Positions 16,543 through 25,067 of a stretch of DNA of 64,000 nt are shown piece by piece. Made by a program: the position numbers and the translations under genes. Every line of letters starts with the position of its first letter. Position 1 is the first letter of the stretch. Source of the DNA: Actinacidiphila paucisporea (GTDB taxonomy: Bacteria; Actinomycetota; Actinomycetes; Streptomycetales; Streptomycetaceae). Below the pieces are notes generated by a model. It was not told the origin of the DNA. It worked only from the letters and a program-made list of their open reading frames with translations, and made no database searches. Location of the stretch: assembly GCF_900142575.1 (NCBI RefSeq), contig NZ_FRBI01000019.1, forward strand, positions 62,001 to 126,000, written 5' to 3'.

Positions 16543-16671
16543 ATGGACGCCGCGCGACGCGACCTGGGCCTGTGTCCCCGTGGCTCGTTCCAGACCAGGG
16601 TGATCCGGCGGCACGTCGACCTCCTCCGGGTCAGCAGCGCACTGTGTCCGCAGGAGCCTGCGGTCCACTGA
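16543..16671 (+). CDS. cysteine-type leader peptide for the ABC importer operon
   Basis: 42-residue ORF beginning MDAARRDLGLC and containing RRHVDLLRVSSALC. The ATG has GAGGGG 6 bases upstream. It carries two Cys codons (11 and 35). Sequence class and position match the minus-strand leader 345 bases away, so the two operons diverge from a shared control region with one leader each. The 285 bases after its stop (16672-16956) hold GC-rich hairpins such as CCGGCTCTCCTGCCGG near 16700 and would form the attenuator before the permease gene. Same inferred mechanism: cysteine-responsive attenuation. Confidence 0.83.
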   Translation: MDAARRDLGLCPRGSFQTRVIRRHVDLLRVSSALCPQEPAVH

Positions 16672-16956
16672 CCGCGCCCTGAAAGCGCCTGCCCCGGCTC
16701 TCCTGCCGGGTGCCTTCTCCTGGCCCTGCCAGGTCCGCCGGCGGCCGTCCTGGCCGGTCCGGAAAAGTCCCGCCCCCGCTCCGGCCGTCGACGTGCGCCC
16801 CGCAACCGGCACCCACGGCCGGGCCGCACGCGGCACCGCTCTGCTCCCGCCCCCTTCCCGGCAGCCCCGGCAACCGGGCCGCGCACCGCCCCCGGGTCGT
16901 CGCGCCCGCAGTCCCGCCGCCCCGCCGCGATCCCGACGAAGACGGGACACACCTCG

Positions 16957-18030
16957 ATGACCCAGTACGACACGCCCGGGCGCTCCGTCACCGCGCCCGG
17001 CACCGCACCGCCCGAATCCGGACCCGAACCGCCCGACCCCGGACCCGAACAGGCGGCCGCCGACCAGGCACCGCCGCTCGGCCTGCACACCGAGCCCTCC
17101 GACAAGGATCTGCTGGCCGCCCGGCTGGTCCCGGCGCGCCACCCCGGGCAGTGGCTGTCCGCCGGGGTCGTGCTGGTCCTTTTCGCCATGCTCGTCCACA
17201 CCGTGGTGGCCAACCACCGCTTCCAATGGCCCGTCGTGGGCGACTACTTCCTGCGCGGCTCGATCATGCACGGCCTGGAACTCACCTTGTGGCTCACCGC
17301 CGCCGTGATGGCCACCGGGTATCTGCTGGGCATCGGGATCGCCGCGATGCGGCTGTCCGGCAACCCGGTGCTGCGCGGCCTGAGTTTCGGCTACGTCTGG
17401 CTGATCCGCTCGGTGCCACCTCTGGTCCAACTGCTCTTCTGGTACGAACTGGCCTCGCTCTACCCGCGGTTGTCGGTGGGGATACCCTTCGGGCCGGAAT
17501 TCGCCGACTTCAGGACCGCTCACCTTTTCAGCGGCATCCTGGCCGCCTACGTCGGACTCAGCCTGGACGTCGCGGCCTTCGCCGGCGAGATCGTGCGCGG
17601 CGGCATCCTGGCCGTCGACCCCGGCCAGCGCGAGGCGGCCAGGGCGCTCGGCCTCGGCGAGGGCCGGATCTTCCGCCGGATCGTGCTGCCGCAGGCGATG
17701 CCGGCGATCGTCCCCGCCTCGGGCAACCTGCTGATCGGCATGCTCAAGGCGACCTCGATCGTGAGCGTGATCGCCGTCCAGGACCTGCTGTACTCCACCC
17801 AGTTGATCTACAACCAGAACTTCCTGATCATGCCGCTGCTCATGGTCGCCACCCTCTGGTACATCGTGCTGACCACCCTGCTGTCGATCGGGCAGTTCTA
17901 CGTCGAGCGCTACTACGCGCGCGGCAGGGACCGGCAGGGCCGGCCGCCCGCCCGCGGGCTGTGGCAGGTGGCGCGCGCCAACATCCCGCTCTTCGGCCGG
18001 GTCGCCGGACCCGGCCCGGTGGGTCTGTGA
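16957..18030 (+). CDS. amino-acid-type ABC transporter permease
   Basis: 357 residues. A Pro-rich cytoplasmic N-terminus of ~60 residues is followed by a membrane helix (~68-88) and a HisM/GlnP-type permease domain starting 'GSIMHGLELTLWLTAAVMATGYLLGIGIAAMRLSG'. 'LIRSVPPLVQLLFWYEL' and the ATPase-contact EAA loop 'DPGQREAARALGLGEGRIFRRIVLPQAMPAIVP' (~220-250) are present. It forms the channel of a PAAT-family importer with the next two genes. The permease stop overlaps the ATPase start (TGATG). The unusually long disordered N-terminus is common in actinobacterial members. Confidence 0.92.
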   Translation: MTQYDTPGRSVTAPGTAPPESGPEPPDPGPEQAAADQAPPLGLHTEPSDKDLLAARLVPARHPGQWLSAGVVLVLFAMLVHTVVANHRFQWPVVGDYFLRGSIMHGLELTLWLTAAVMATGYLLGIGIAAMRLSGNPVLRGLSFGYVWLIRSVPPLVQLLFWYELASLYPRLSVGIPFGPEFADFRTAHLFSGILAAYVGLSLDVAAFAGEIVRGGILAVDPGQREAARALGLGEGRIFRRIVLPQAMPAIVPASGNLLIGMLKATSIVSVIAVQDLLYSTQLIYNQNFLIMPLLMVATLWYIVLTTLLSIGQFYVERYYARGRDRQGRPPARGLWQVARANIPLFGRVAGPGPVGL

Positions 18031-18803
18031 TGGCCGGCGGCGAGCGCCCCCTGGTCCGCGTCCGGGGCCTGCGCAAGAGCTTCGGCGGCAACGTCGTCCT
18101 GGACGGTGTCGACCTGGACGTGCGCGAGGGCGAGGTCACCGTCCTGCTCGGACCCTCCGGCTCCGGCAAGTCCACGCTGCTGCGCTGCGTGAACCATCTG
18201 GAGACCCCGGACGCCGGCTTCGTGGAGATCGGCGGCGACATCGTCGGCTACCACCAGAACGGCGCCCGGCTGCACGCACTGCGCTCCCGTGCCGTCACCC
18301 GGCAACGGGCCCAGGTCGGCATGGTCTTCCAGCAGTTCAACCTCTTCCCGCACATGACGCTGCTGGAGAACATCACCGAGGCGCCCGTCGCGGTACGCCG
18401 CCTGCCGCGCAAGCAGGCCGCCGCCCGGGCCCGCGAACTGCTGGAGCGGGTGGGCCTCGGCAGCAGGGAGGACTCCTACCCCCGCCAGCTGTCGGGTGGC
18501 CAGCAGCAGCGGGTCGCCATCGCCCGCGCGCTGGCTATGGAACCACGGCTGCTGCTGTTCGACGAGCCCACCAGCGCGCTGGACCCGGAACTCGTCGGCG
18601 AGGTCCTCGCCGTGATCCAGGACCTGGCACTCGGCGGCATGACCATGATCGTCGTGACGCACGAGATCGGCTTCGCCCGGAAGGTCGCCGACACCGTCGT
18701 CTTCCTCGACGGCGGCCGGATCATCGAGTCCGGCCCGCCCGCGGACGTCCTGACCGACCCCCGGCACGAGCGGGCCCGATCCTTCCTCGCCGCCGTGCTG
18801 TGA
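18030..18803 (+). CDS. amino-acid-type ABC transporter ATP-binding protein
   Basis: 257 residues with Walker A GPSGSGKST (~42-50), 'FQQFNLFPHMTLLEN' Q-loop region characteristic of the polar-amino-acid family, signature LSGGQQQR, Walker B LLLFDEPTSALD and the switch His in VVTHEIGF. It powers the importer encoded by the flanking permease and lipoprotein genes. Start ATG 18030 overlaps the permease TGA, so expression is coupled. By context it probably imports a sulfur-containing amino acid or related solute. Confidence 0.95.
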   Translation: MAGGERPLVRVRGLRKSFGGNVVLDGVDLDVREGEVTVLLGPSGSGKSTLLRCVNHLETPDAGFVEIGGDIVGYHQNGARLHALRSRAVTRQRAQVGMVFQQFNLFPHMTLLENITEAPVAVRRLPRKQAAARARELLERVGLGSREDSYPRQLSGGQQQRVAIARALAMEPRLLLFDEPTSALDPELVGEVLAVIQDLALGGMTMIVVTHEIGFARKVADTVVFLDGGRIIESGPPADVLTDPRHERARSFLAAVL

Positions 18804-18895
18804 CGTCCCTCCCCGTCCCCGCCTCCCTTCCCCGCGGAGCCGTCCGCGGCCCGCACCCCTCCGCCCCAGGCACCCCTCGCGTGAAAGGCACGCCC

Positions 18896-19879
18896 ATGAG
18901 CACCAGACGCCGCCTCACCCGCCGCACCCCGTACGCCCTTTCCGCCGCGACCGCGGCGCTGCTCCTGCTCGCGGCCTGCGGTAGCTCCTCCGACGACTCC
19001 GGCTCGGGCGGCGGCAACGGGTCCGCCGCGACCGGTGCGAAGCCGGCGGACGCCACCGCGATCCCGGCGCAGGACGTCGTCTCCGGGATCGCCACCGACC
19101 CGGCGGTCGCGGCGGAACTGCCCGCCAAGGTGCGGGCCGCGGGCAAGCTGACGCTGGGCACCACCCGCGCCCCCGGCGTCTCGGGCCTGCCCCACGGCGG
19201 TGAGCAGAACGGCACCGCCGTCGGCCTGGACGTCGACCTGCGCAATGCCGTCGCCAAGGTCCTCGGCGTCACGTGGGACGTCCAGTACGGCACCTTCCCC
19301 ACCGTGATCCCCGGCGTGCAGAACGGCCGCTACGACGTCGGCCAGGACAACTTCGGCGTCACCAAGGCCCGCGAGCAGGTCGTCGACTTCGCGACCTACC
19401 TCAACGACGGGCAGGCGTTCCTCGGCGCGAAGGACGTGCCGGTCAAGACTGTCACGCGGCTCACCGACCTGTGCGGTCTGAGCATCGCCACCGCGCCGGG
19501 CTCCACCTTCCAGCAGCTGCTCACCGACGGCGCCGGCGGATGCGCGGCCGCCGGGAAGAAGCCGTACAAGGTGCAGTACTTCGCCGACAGCGGCACGATC
19601 CTCCTCGGCCTCCAGAACGGCAAGATCGACGTCTCCTTCGGCCCGACACTCGGCGTGAAGTACCAGGCGGCCCATGTCCCGAACACCCGGTTCCTCGGCC
19701 AGATCAGCACCACCCCGGTCGGATTCGTCACCGCCAAGAACTCACCCCTGGCGAAGGCCCTGAGCGACGCGGTGAACAAGCTCATCGCCGACGGGGACTA
19801 CGCGCGGATCTTCGCGAAGTGGTCCCTGCCCGGCAGCGGCGTGGCCCACTCGGAGCTGAACCCCGCCGCCACCTTCTGA
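18896..19879 (+). CDS. ABC transporter substrate-binding lipoprotein
   Basis: 327 residues with a lipoprotein signal peptide: RRR...RR start, hydrophobic core, lipobox ending at Cys28 (LLLAAC), then a Ser/Gly-rich linker. The periplasmic-binding-protein type 3 fold shows 'KLTLGTTRAPGVSG', 'GLDVDLRNAVAKVLGV', 'GRYDVGQDNFGVTKAREQVVDFATY' and 'LIADGDYARIFAKW'. It captures the solute outside the membrane for the adjacent permease/ATPase. The start was chosen at the ATG with GAAAGG upstream; the longer frame would bury the signal peptide. It ends at a strong bidirectional hairpin. Confidence 0.92.
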   Translation: MSTRRRLTRRTPYALSAATAALLLLAACGSSSDDSGSGGGNGSAATGAKPADATAIPAQDVVSGIATDPAVAAELPAKVRAAGKLTLGTTRAPGVSGLPHGGEQNGTAVGLDVDLRNAVAKVLGVTWDVQYGTFPTVIPGVQNGRYDVGQDNFGVTKAREQVVDFATYLNDGQAFLGAKDVPVKTVTRLTDLCGLSIATAPGSTFQQLLTDGAGGCAAAGKKPYKVQYFADSGTILLGLQNGKIDVSFGPTLGVKYQAAHVPNTRFLGQISTTPVGFVTAKNSPLAKALSDAVNKLIADGDYARIFAKWSLPGSGVAHSELNPAATF

Positions 19880-19904
19880 CCTGACCAGTCACCGCGGGCA
19901 CCTG

Positions 19905-19957
19905 CCCGCTGACCTGCCCGCCACTGGCACCGGCCGGCCGGCGGGCAGGTCAGCGGG
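19905..19957. terminator. bidirectional terminator between importer and FGE genes
   Basis: A perfect 18-bp inverted repeat has arms CCCGCTGACCTGCCCGCC and GGCGGGCAGGTCAGCGGG with a 17-base loop. The right arm overlaps the last codons and stop of the formylglycine-generating enzyme gene, so one hairpin serves both convergent transcripts. Confidence 0.85.
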
Positions 19958-20909
19958 CGACGCGGAAGCCGGTGTTCCCCGTCGAGCTGTCAGGCGTGTT
20001 GGACGTGCGCGCGGAGACGCGGTAGCGGTTGCAGTACGAGGTGTGGCACAGGTGCGAACCGCCGCGCATGACGCGGGTGGTCCCGGTGGGCGGCCCGGCG
20101 GGGGAGCGGCGGGGGCCGGTGCGGTGGTGGGTGGCGCTGAACCAGTCGGCGCACCACTCCCAGACGTTGCCGACGGTGTTGTACAGCCCGTACCCGTTGG
20201 GGCGGTGGGCGCGGACCGGCACGGTGCCCTGGCTGCTGCCGGGCTCCGGGTGGGGGAAGTCGCCCTGCCAGATGGCGAGCATCCTGCGTCCGCCGGGGGA
20301 CAGGTCGTCGCCCCACGGGTAGCGCTTGCCGGCCAGACCGCCCCGGGCCGCGTACTCCCATTCGGCCTCGGTGGGCAGCCGGGTGCCCGACCAGGCGCAG
20401 TACGCGGTGGCGTCGTTCCAGGTGACGTGGACGACGGGGTGGTCCTGGCGGCTCCGGGTGTCGGAGCCCGGGCCCTGGGGCGCCCGCCAGGAGGCGCCCC
20501 GCACGGCGTGCCACCAGGACGCGCCCCCGACGGTGGGGGAGGCGGCCCGCAGCGCCGGCGGCAGGAAGGCGTGGAAGACGTAGGAGAAGCCGAAGTGCTC
20601 GGCCTCGGTGACATGGCCGGTCGCCTTCACGAAGGAGGCGAAGGCGGCGTTCGTGACGGTGGTCGCGGACATCGCGAAGGGGCCGACCTCCACCTCGCGT
20701 ACGGGCCCTTCACCGTCGGCCCGTACGGTCTCCGGGCCCTCGGAGCCCATCTGGAAGGTACCGCCGGGCAGCGCGACCAGGTCGCGCGCCGCGCGTTCGG
20801 CCGCGCTGCGCCGCGGGGCCGGCGCGGCGGGCGGGGCCTTGCCCGTGCGGGCGGCGTCGGCCGCCTGGTGTGCGGGGGCGCAGCAGGAAAGGGGCGGGGT
20901 GGTGGGCAT
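19950..20909 (-). CDS. formylglycine-generating enzyme (sulfatase maturase)
   Basis: 319 residues, FGE-sulfatase fold: 'LPGGTFQMGSEG' (~50), 'HPVVHVTWNDATAYCAWSGTRLPTEAEWEYAARGG' (~170-205), 'YPWGDD', 'VGNVWEWCADW', and the active-site pair in 'LCHTSYCNRYR' (Cys288 and Cys293), followed by 'TGNTGFR'. It uses copper and O2 to oxidise a sulfatase Cys to formylglycine in the cytoplasm. The ATG has AGGAGG 11 bases upstream. It is downstream of, and on the same strand as, the sulfatase it should activate (80-base gap). Confidence 0.95.
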   Translation of the reverse strand: MPTTPPLSCCAPAHQAADAARTGKAPPAAPAPRRSAAERAARDLVALPGGTFQMGSEGPETVRADGEGPVREVEVGPFAMSATTVTNAAFASFVKATGHVTEAEHFGFSYVFHAFLPPALRAASPTVGGASWWHAVRGASWRAPQGPGSDTRSRQDHPVVHVTWNDATAYCAWSGTRLPTEAEWEYAARGGLAGKRYPWGDDLSPGGRRMLAIWQGDFPHPEPGSSQGTVPVRAHRPNGYGLYNTVGNVWEWCADWFSATHHRTGPRRSPAGPPTGTTRVMRGGSHLCHTSYCNRYRVSARTSNTPDSSTGNTGFRVAR

Positions 20910-20989
20910 CGGCGCCGGTGCCTCCTGGAAACGGGAAGAGGCGGGCGCCGGCAGGGGAGGACTCCCGCACCGGCACCCGCACGCAGGGG

Positions 20990-22390
20990 TCAGGCCGCCC
21001 GGTCGGCTGCCAGTCGCGCGGCCAGTGCCGGGATGCCGAGGGCGGCCTCCTGCGCCGGCGTGGCCTGGTAGAGCAGGTTGGTCAGCTGGTACGGGTCGTT
21101 GACGAGGTCGTAGTACTCGCGGAAGACGAGCTCCCCGGTGCCGGCCTGCTGGCCGGCGGTGTCGGTGTACAGCTTGTAGTACTCGGTGTACTGCCCGGTC
21201 GCGCTGACGGTCGAGGCCCAGGTGTGCGGGTTGCCGCCCTCGCCGCGGTGCCACCATTCGGTCAGCAGGTGGTCGCGCCGGTAGGAGCCGAGGAGCGAGT
21301 GGCCGTTCTGCGGGGTGTCCGGGGTGATGCCCGCCGCGTCGAGGAGGGTGGGCGCGATGTCGATGTTGGCGACGATCCGGTCGTCGACGGTGCCGCCGGC
21401 AAGTCCGCCCGCGGGCCAGGACACGTAGAACGGCACTTCGATGGACGGCCGGTAGGGCACGGACTTGGCGGTCCAGCCGTGGTCGCCCCAGCAGTAGCCG
21501 TTGTCGCCGAGGTAGATGACCAGGGTGTTGCGCAACTGGCCGAGCGCCGCCAGCTTGTCGTGGATCTCCTGGACCGCGTCGTCCACGGACAGCAGGGTCC
21601 GCAGCTGGTTGCGGCGGACGGTGCGGCCGTCGGCCAGGGTGTGGGTGGCGTTCTTGATGTAGTCGGGTTTGTCGCTGCGGTCGGCTTCCGGCACCGAGGG
21701 GCGGCCGTTCCACTCGGGTACCGCGGTGTCGGCGTACTTGGGCTCGGGGGTGTTGGGCGCGTGCGGTGCCTTGGGCGCGACGAAGGCGAACCACGGCCGC
21801 TGGTCGGTCCTCGACCCGTCGAGGAAGTCCAGGACGCGGTCCTTGACGACGGTGGTGCTGTAGCCGGCGATGGTCCGCACGGTGCCGTTGTCGTTGTAAG
21901 TGGCGTCGTTGTAGGCGACCGGGTCCAGCAGCAGCCACTCGTCGAAGTGCGGCGGGTTGTCGGTGTTGTGCCAGGCGTTGAGGTACTTGCCGAACAGTCC
22001 GGTCCGGTAGCCGCCGTCGTGCAGGTAGCGCTGCACGGTCGTGTGCTGGTCCAGGTTGTAGGGGCTGCTGTTGTCGCGCACACCGTGGTCGTGCGCGTAA
22101 CGGCCGCTGAAGATGGACGATCGGGACGGCGCGCACAGCGGGGTGGTCACATGGCCGCGGTTGAACTTCACCCCGTTGTCGACCAGCCAGGCCACCGTCT
22201 TGGGGGTGGCCCACTCGGTGGCGTTGGGTTGGTCGTCGGTGAGGACGACCAGGATGTTGGGGCGGCCGGCGGCCGCGGCCTGCGCGGGGACGGCCCCGGC
22301 GGCGGTGCCTGCGATCGCGGCCGAGGCCACGGCTGCTGCGCCGGCGAGGAAACCTCGCCGGCCGAGGTCCTGCGGGTCTTGACGGCTCAC
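20990..22390 (-). CDS. Tat-exported type I sulfatase (arylsulfatase-like)
   Basis: 466 residues with a twin-arginine signal (RRGFLAGAAAVASAA) and an Ala-rich cleavage region near residue 40. The core starts 'RPNILVVLTDDQ' (metal ligands DD) and contains the modification motif CAPSR (Cys86-Arg90), the FGE target. 'LFGKYLNAW' and 'YLGDNGYCWGDHG' supply further active-site residues. It hydrolyses an organic sulfate ester outside the cell. Tat export fits FGE modification and folding in the cytoplasm first. It shares the locus with flavin monooxygenases and cysteine leaders, supporting a sulfur-scavenging role. Confidence 0.93.
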   Translation of the reverse strand: MSRQDPQDLGRRGFLAGAAAVASAAIAGTAAGAVPAQAAAAGRPNILVVLTDDQPNATEWATPKTVAWLVDNGVKFNRGHVTTPLCAPSRSSIFSGRYAHDHGVRDNSSPYNLDQHTTVQRYLHDGGYRTGLFGKYLNAWHNTDNPPHFDEWLLLDPVAYNDATYNDNGTVRTIAGYSTTVVKDRVLDFLDGSRTDQRPWFAFVAPKAPHAPNTPEPKYADTAVPEWNGRPSVPEADRSDKPDYIKNATHTLADGRTVRRNQLRTLLSVDDAVQEIHDKLAALGQLRNTLVIYLGDNGYCWGDHGWTAKSVPYRPSIEVPFYVSWPAGGLAGGTVDDRIVANIDIAPTLLDAAGITPDTPQNGHSLLGSYRRDHLLTEWWHRGEGGNPHTWASTVSATGQYTEYYKLYTDTAGQQAGTGELVFREYYDLVNDPYQLTNLLYQATPAQEAALGIPALAARLAADRAA

Positions 22391-22536
22391 GGTGGTACGC
22401 CTCCTGACAAGGGGGCGCGCGGGCCCGGGGCCCGTGCGCTCGGCGGAGTCGCAGGTGCGTCGGTGACGCTACGGTCGGCCGGGAGAGCGCGGCTACAGCG
22501 GAGCCGTTCTTGACACGTTCATTTCATATGGCCGTC

Positions 22537-22559
22537 GTGCTGCCACATTCCCGCAACAC
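22537..22559. promoter_or_regulatory. imperfect palindrome upstream of sulfatase
   Basis: GTGCTGC and GCAACAC arms (6 of 7 paired) flank a 9-base spacer, ~150 bases before the sulfatase start. It could be an operator for the sulfatase-FGE transcript. Weak evidence. Confidence 0.25.
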
Positions 22560-22607
22560 CGCGTTGGCACACGGACTACGGACGAGGGCCCTCGTGGGGC
22601 GATACGG

Positions 22608-23204
22608 CTAGGCGGTCGCGGGCCAGGCCAGCAGGGCGGCGTCGGCGATGTGGCGCAGGTCGGCGCGGGCGGCCCCGTCACGGGCCTGGGCCGACATGCC
22701 CTGCAGTACGGCGGCGTAGAAGGCCGCCAGCGCCCGGGAGTCGGTGCCGGCCGGGACGGAGCTGGCCCGTACGGCGCCGGCGATCTTCTGCTGGAGTGCG
22801 GTCCTTGCCTGGACGCGGATCTCCCGCAGCCGGGCGGCGACGTCCGCGGACTGGGGCGAGCAGTTGGTGGCCGCGGTGATGAGCAGGCAGCCGGGCGGCC
22901 GGTCGGGGCGGGTGTAGGCCACCGACGCGTCGTGCAGCAGCCGTTCGACGGCCGCGCGGGCGTCGGGCTCCTCGGCGAGGGCGCGGACGGTGAAGGAGCC
23001 GTAGGTGCGGTTGTAGCGGTCCAGGGCCTCGAAGAAGAGCTTCTTCTTGTCGCCGAAGGCCGCGTAGAGGCTGGGCGCGCCGATGCCGAGGGCGCCGGTC
23101 AGCAGCGAGACGGACGTGGCGTCGTAGCCGTGCTGCCAGAAGACGGTGACGGCCCGCTCCAGTGCCTCGTCGCGGTCGAAGGACCGGGGCCTGCCTGTTC
23201 TCAT
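22608..23204 (-). CDS. TetR-family transcriptional regulator
   Basis: About 198 residues. The N-terminal TetR helix-turn-helix is 'FDRDEALERAVTVFWQHGYDATSVSLLTGALGIGAPSLYAAFGDKKKLFFEAL' (~8-60), followed by a C-terminal ligand domain with 'PGCLLITAATN' typical of the AcrR/YcdC branch. The start could be the ATG at 23204 or a GTG two codons earlier; no ribosome site is clear, so it may be nearly leaderless. Divergent from the ABM monooxygenase gene with only ~80 bases between, it probably represses that gene and itself. AT-rich partly symmetric sequence ATATC...GATAT near 23217-23236 may be the operator. Confidence 0.88.
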   Translation of the reverse strand: MRTGRPRSFDRDEALERAVTVFWQHGYDATSVSLLTGALGIGAPSLYAAFGDKKKLFFEALDRYNRTYGSFTVRALAEEPDARAAVERLLHDASVAYTRPDRPPGCLLITAATNCSPQSADVAARLREIRVQARTALQQKIAGAVRASSVPAGTDSRALAAFYAAVLQGMSAQARDGAARADLRHIADAALLAWPATA

Positions 23205-23284
23205 GACCACGATTCTATATCGATCGCTAGAGATATGTGCTAGCGTACTTTCAGAACGATCACTACATAAGTAAGGGGCACCCC

Positions 23285-23587
23285 ATGGTCACCCTCGGCA
23301 TACTGATCCGCTTCGAGGCCAAGCCGGACAAGGTCGCGGAGGTCGAGAGCATGCTCCGGCGCGCCCTCCAGCAGGTCAGGGGGGACGCCTCGACCGTCGC
23401 CTGGCACGCCCTGCGGATCGGACCCTCGTCGTTCGCGGTCTTCGACGCCTTCGAGGACGAGGCCGGCCGCCAGGCGCACTGGGACACCTACAGCAAGCCG
23501 CTGGAAGCCGCGGCCCCCGACCTGTTCGCCGCGCCGCCCACCGTCGACTTCGTGGACATCCTCGGCGCGAAGCTCCCCGGCGCGTGA
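23285..23587 (+). CDS. antibiotic biosynthesis monooxygenase (ABM) domain protein
   Basis: 100 residues, a compact ferredoxin-like alpha+beta domain: 'MVTLGILIRFEAKPDKVAEVESMLRRAL' start, 'TVAWHALRIGPSSFAVFDAFEDEAGRQAHWDTY' middle, 'DFVDILGAKLP' end. ABM proteins act as cofactor-free oxygenases or stress-related enzymes; most single-domain copies have no known substrate. The ATG at 23285 has AAGGGG 6 bases upstream. It is divergent from and probably controlled by the adjacent TetR repressor. Confidence 0.88.
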   Translation: MVTLGILIRFEAKPDKVAEVESMLRRALQQVRGDASTVAWHALRIGPSSFAVFDAFEDEAGRQAHWDTYSKPLEAAAPDLFAAPPTVDFVDILGAKLPGA

Positions 23588-23690
23588 CGCCCGTGCGGGC
23601 CGCTCGCGTTGACGACATCGACCTCGCGGGCCCCGCACCCGCGGACGGTGCGCCACCACCGGCGCGGCACGACCGGCAGCGGCGGCTTGC

Positions 23691-25007
23691 CTACGCGCCC
23701 GCGCCGGACGGGGATCCGCCCGGGGCCGCGACCGCGGGCGGGTCCTCCTCCCGGGTGCGGGTCGCAGTGTCGTGGGCGGTGGGGACGCCGCCGTCCCACC
23801 GGTCCCACAGGGCGAGCAGCGGAGTCGCCATCACGGTGGTGACCACCGCCACCACGACCAGCACCGTGAACATCGGGGGCGACACGATGCCGTCGGCCAG
23901 GCCGACGTTGATGGCGATGAGCTGCATCAGCCCGCGGGCGTTCATCAGGGTGCCGATCCGCAGCGCCACTCCTTGCGGCTGCCCGGCCAGCCGCGCGCCC
24001 AGCCAGCACGCCCCGAGCTTGCCGGCGACGGCCACCAGCGTGCAGCCCGCGGCGAACAGCAGCAGCGAGGGATCGGTCAGCAGGCCGGTGTCGGTGTTCA
24101 GCCCGGAGTAGGTGAAGAACAGCGGCAGCAGCATCATCCCGCTCAGCGGGGCCGTGGTCCCGATCGTGCGGTCGATACGGGGGGAGCGCGGATAGGCGGC
24201 GCCCAGGCTGAAGGCGCCGAAGACCGCGTAGAGGCCGATCCGGTCGGTGTACCAGGCGGCCAGGCACACGGCGAGCAGGGTCACCAGGAGGAGTTGCTCC
24301 GCGGTGAGCCGCTCGGTGACGCGCAGCAGCGGACCGCGGTACCTGACCAGGAAGTACAGCGTCACCACCAGGCCGGCGGCGCCCGACGCGGCCAGCACCA
24401 GCGTCCCGGCGGTGCCGCGCGCCAGGCTCACCACGCCGGCCAGCAGGATCCACGCCGCCACGTCGTCCAGCGCGCCGGCCGCCAGCGCGATGGTGCCGAA
24501 GACCGTGCCGCCCAGCCGGCGTTCGAGGATGATCCTGGCCAGCATCGGGAAGGCGGTGATCGCCAGCGTGACCCCGACGAACAGCACCGTCACGTGCAGC
24601 GGGACGCCGGGAGGCGAGGTGTCCACGGAGTCCCGCACGGCCCAGGTGAGCGCGGCGCCGAGCAGCAGCGGCGCCCCGATGCCCGCTAGGGAGACCATCG
24701 CCGCGGGTCCCGCCACCGACTTCAGCCGGTCCAGCCGGAATTCGTACCCCGACTGGAACATGAACAGCACCAGCCCGAGCTGCCCGGCGACGTAGAGCAC
24801 CGGCCGCAGCTGGTCGGGGAAGAGGTGGTGCTCGACCGAGGGAAGAAGCAGGCCGAGCACCGAGGGGCCGAGCAGCACCCCCGCGATCATCTCGGCGACC
24901 ACCGGCGGCTGCCCGACCGGGCGCAGCAGCAGTGTGACGCCCCGGCAGACGGCCAGGATGACGACGACGGCCAGGAGGAAGGTGGTGCCCAGTTTGGTCG
25001 CGGACAT
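23691..25007 (-). CDS. CPA2-family cation:proton antiporter
   Basis: 438 residues with about twelve membrane helices; 'VVAEMIAGVLLGPSVLG' (~36-52), 'LGLVLFMFQSGYEFRLD' and 'LAAGALDDVAAWILL' (~185-200) are the CPA2/KefB exchanger motifs, the DD pair being the ion site. It exchanges Na+ or K+ for H+ at the cytoplasmic membrane. The C-terminus is a short cytoplasmic tail with no TrkA domain. It lies 60 bases behind the broken P450 gene on the same strand, so it may be the last gene of the redox cluster, perhaps as a self-protection or pH-balance function. Confidence 0.9.
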   Translation of the reverse strand: MSATKLGTTFLLAVVVILAVCRGVTLLLRPVGQPPVVAEMIAGVLLGPSVLGLLLPSVEHHLFPDQLRPVLYVAGQLGLVLFMFQSGYEFRLDRLKSVAGPAAMVSLAGIGAPLLLGAALTWAVRDSVDTSPPGVPLHVTVLFVGVTLAITAFPMLARIILERRLGGTVFGTIALAAGALDDVAAWILLAGVVSLARGTAGTLVLAASGAAGLVVTLYFLVRYRGPLLRVTERLTAEQLLLVTLLAVCLAAWYTDRIGLYAVFGAFSLGAAYPRSPRIDRTIGTTAPLSGMMLLPLFFTYSGLNTDTGLLTDPSLLLFAAGCTLVAVAGKLGACWLGARLAGQPQGVALRIGTLMNARGLMQLIAINVGLADGIVSPPMFTVLVVVAVVTTVMATPLLALWDRWDGGVPTAHDTATRTREEDPPAVAAPGGSPSGAGA

Positions 25008-25067
25008 GAGAGGAAGTCCTTCGGCATGAAGCGGTGGGGGGAGCGGGCGTGTGCCGGGGGCGCCGGG

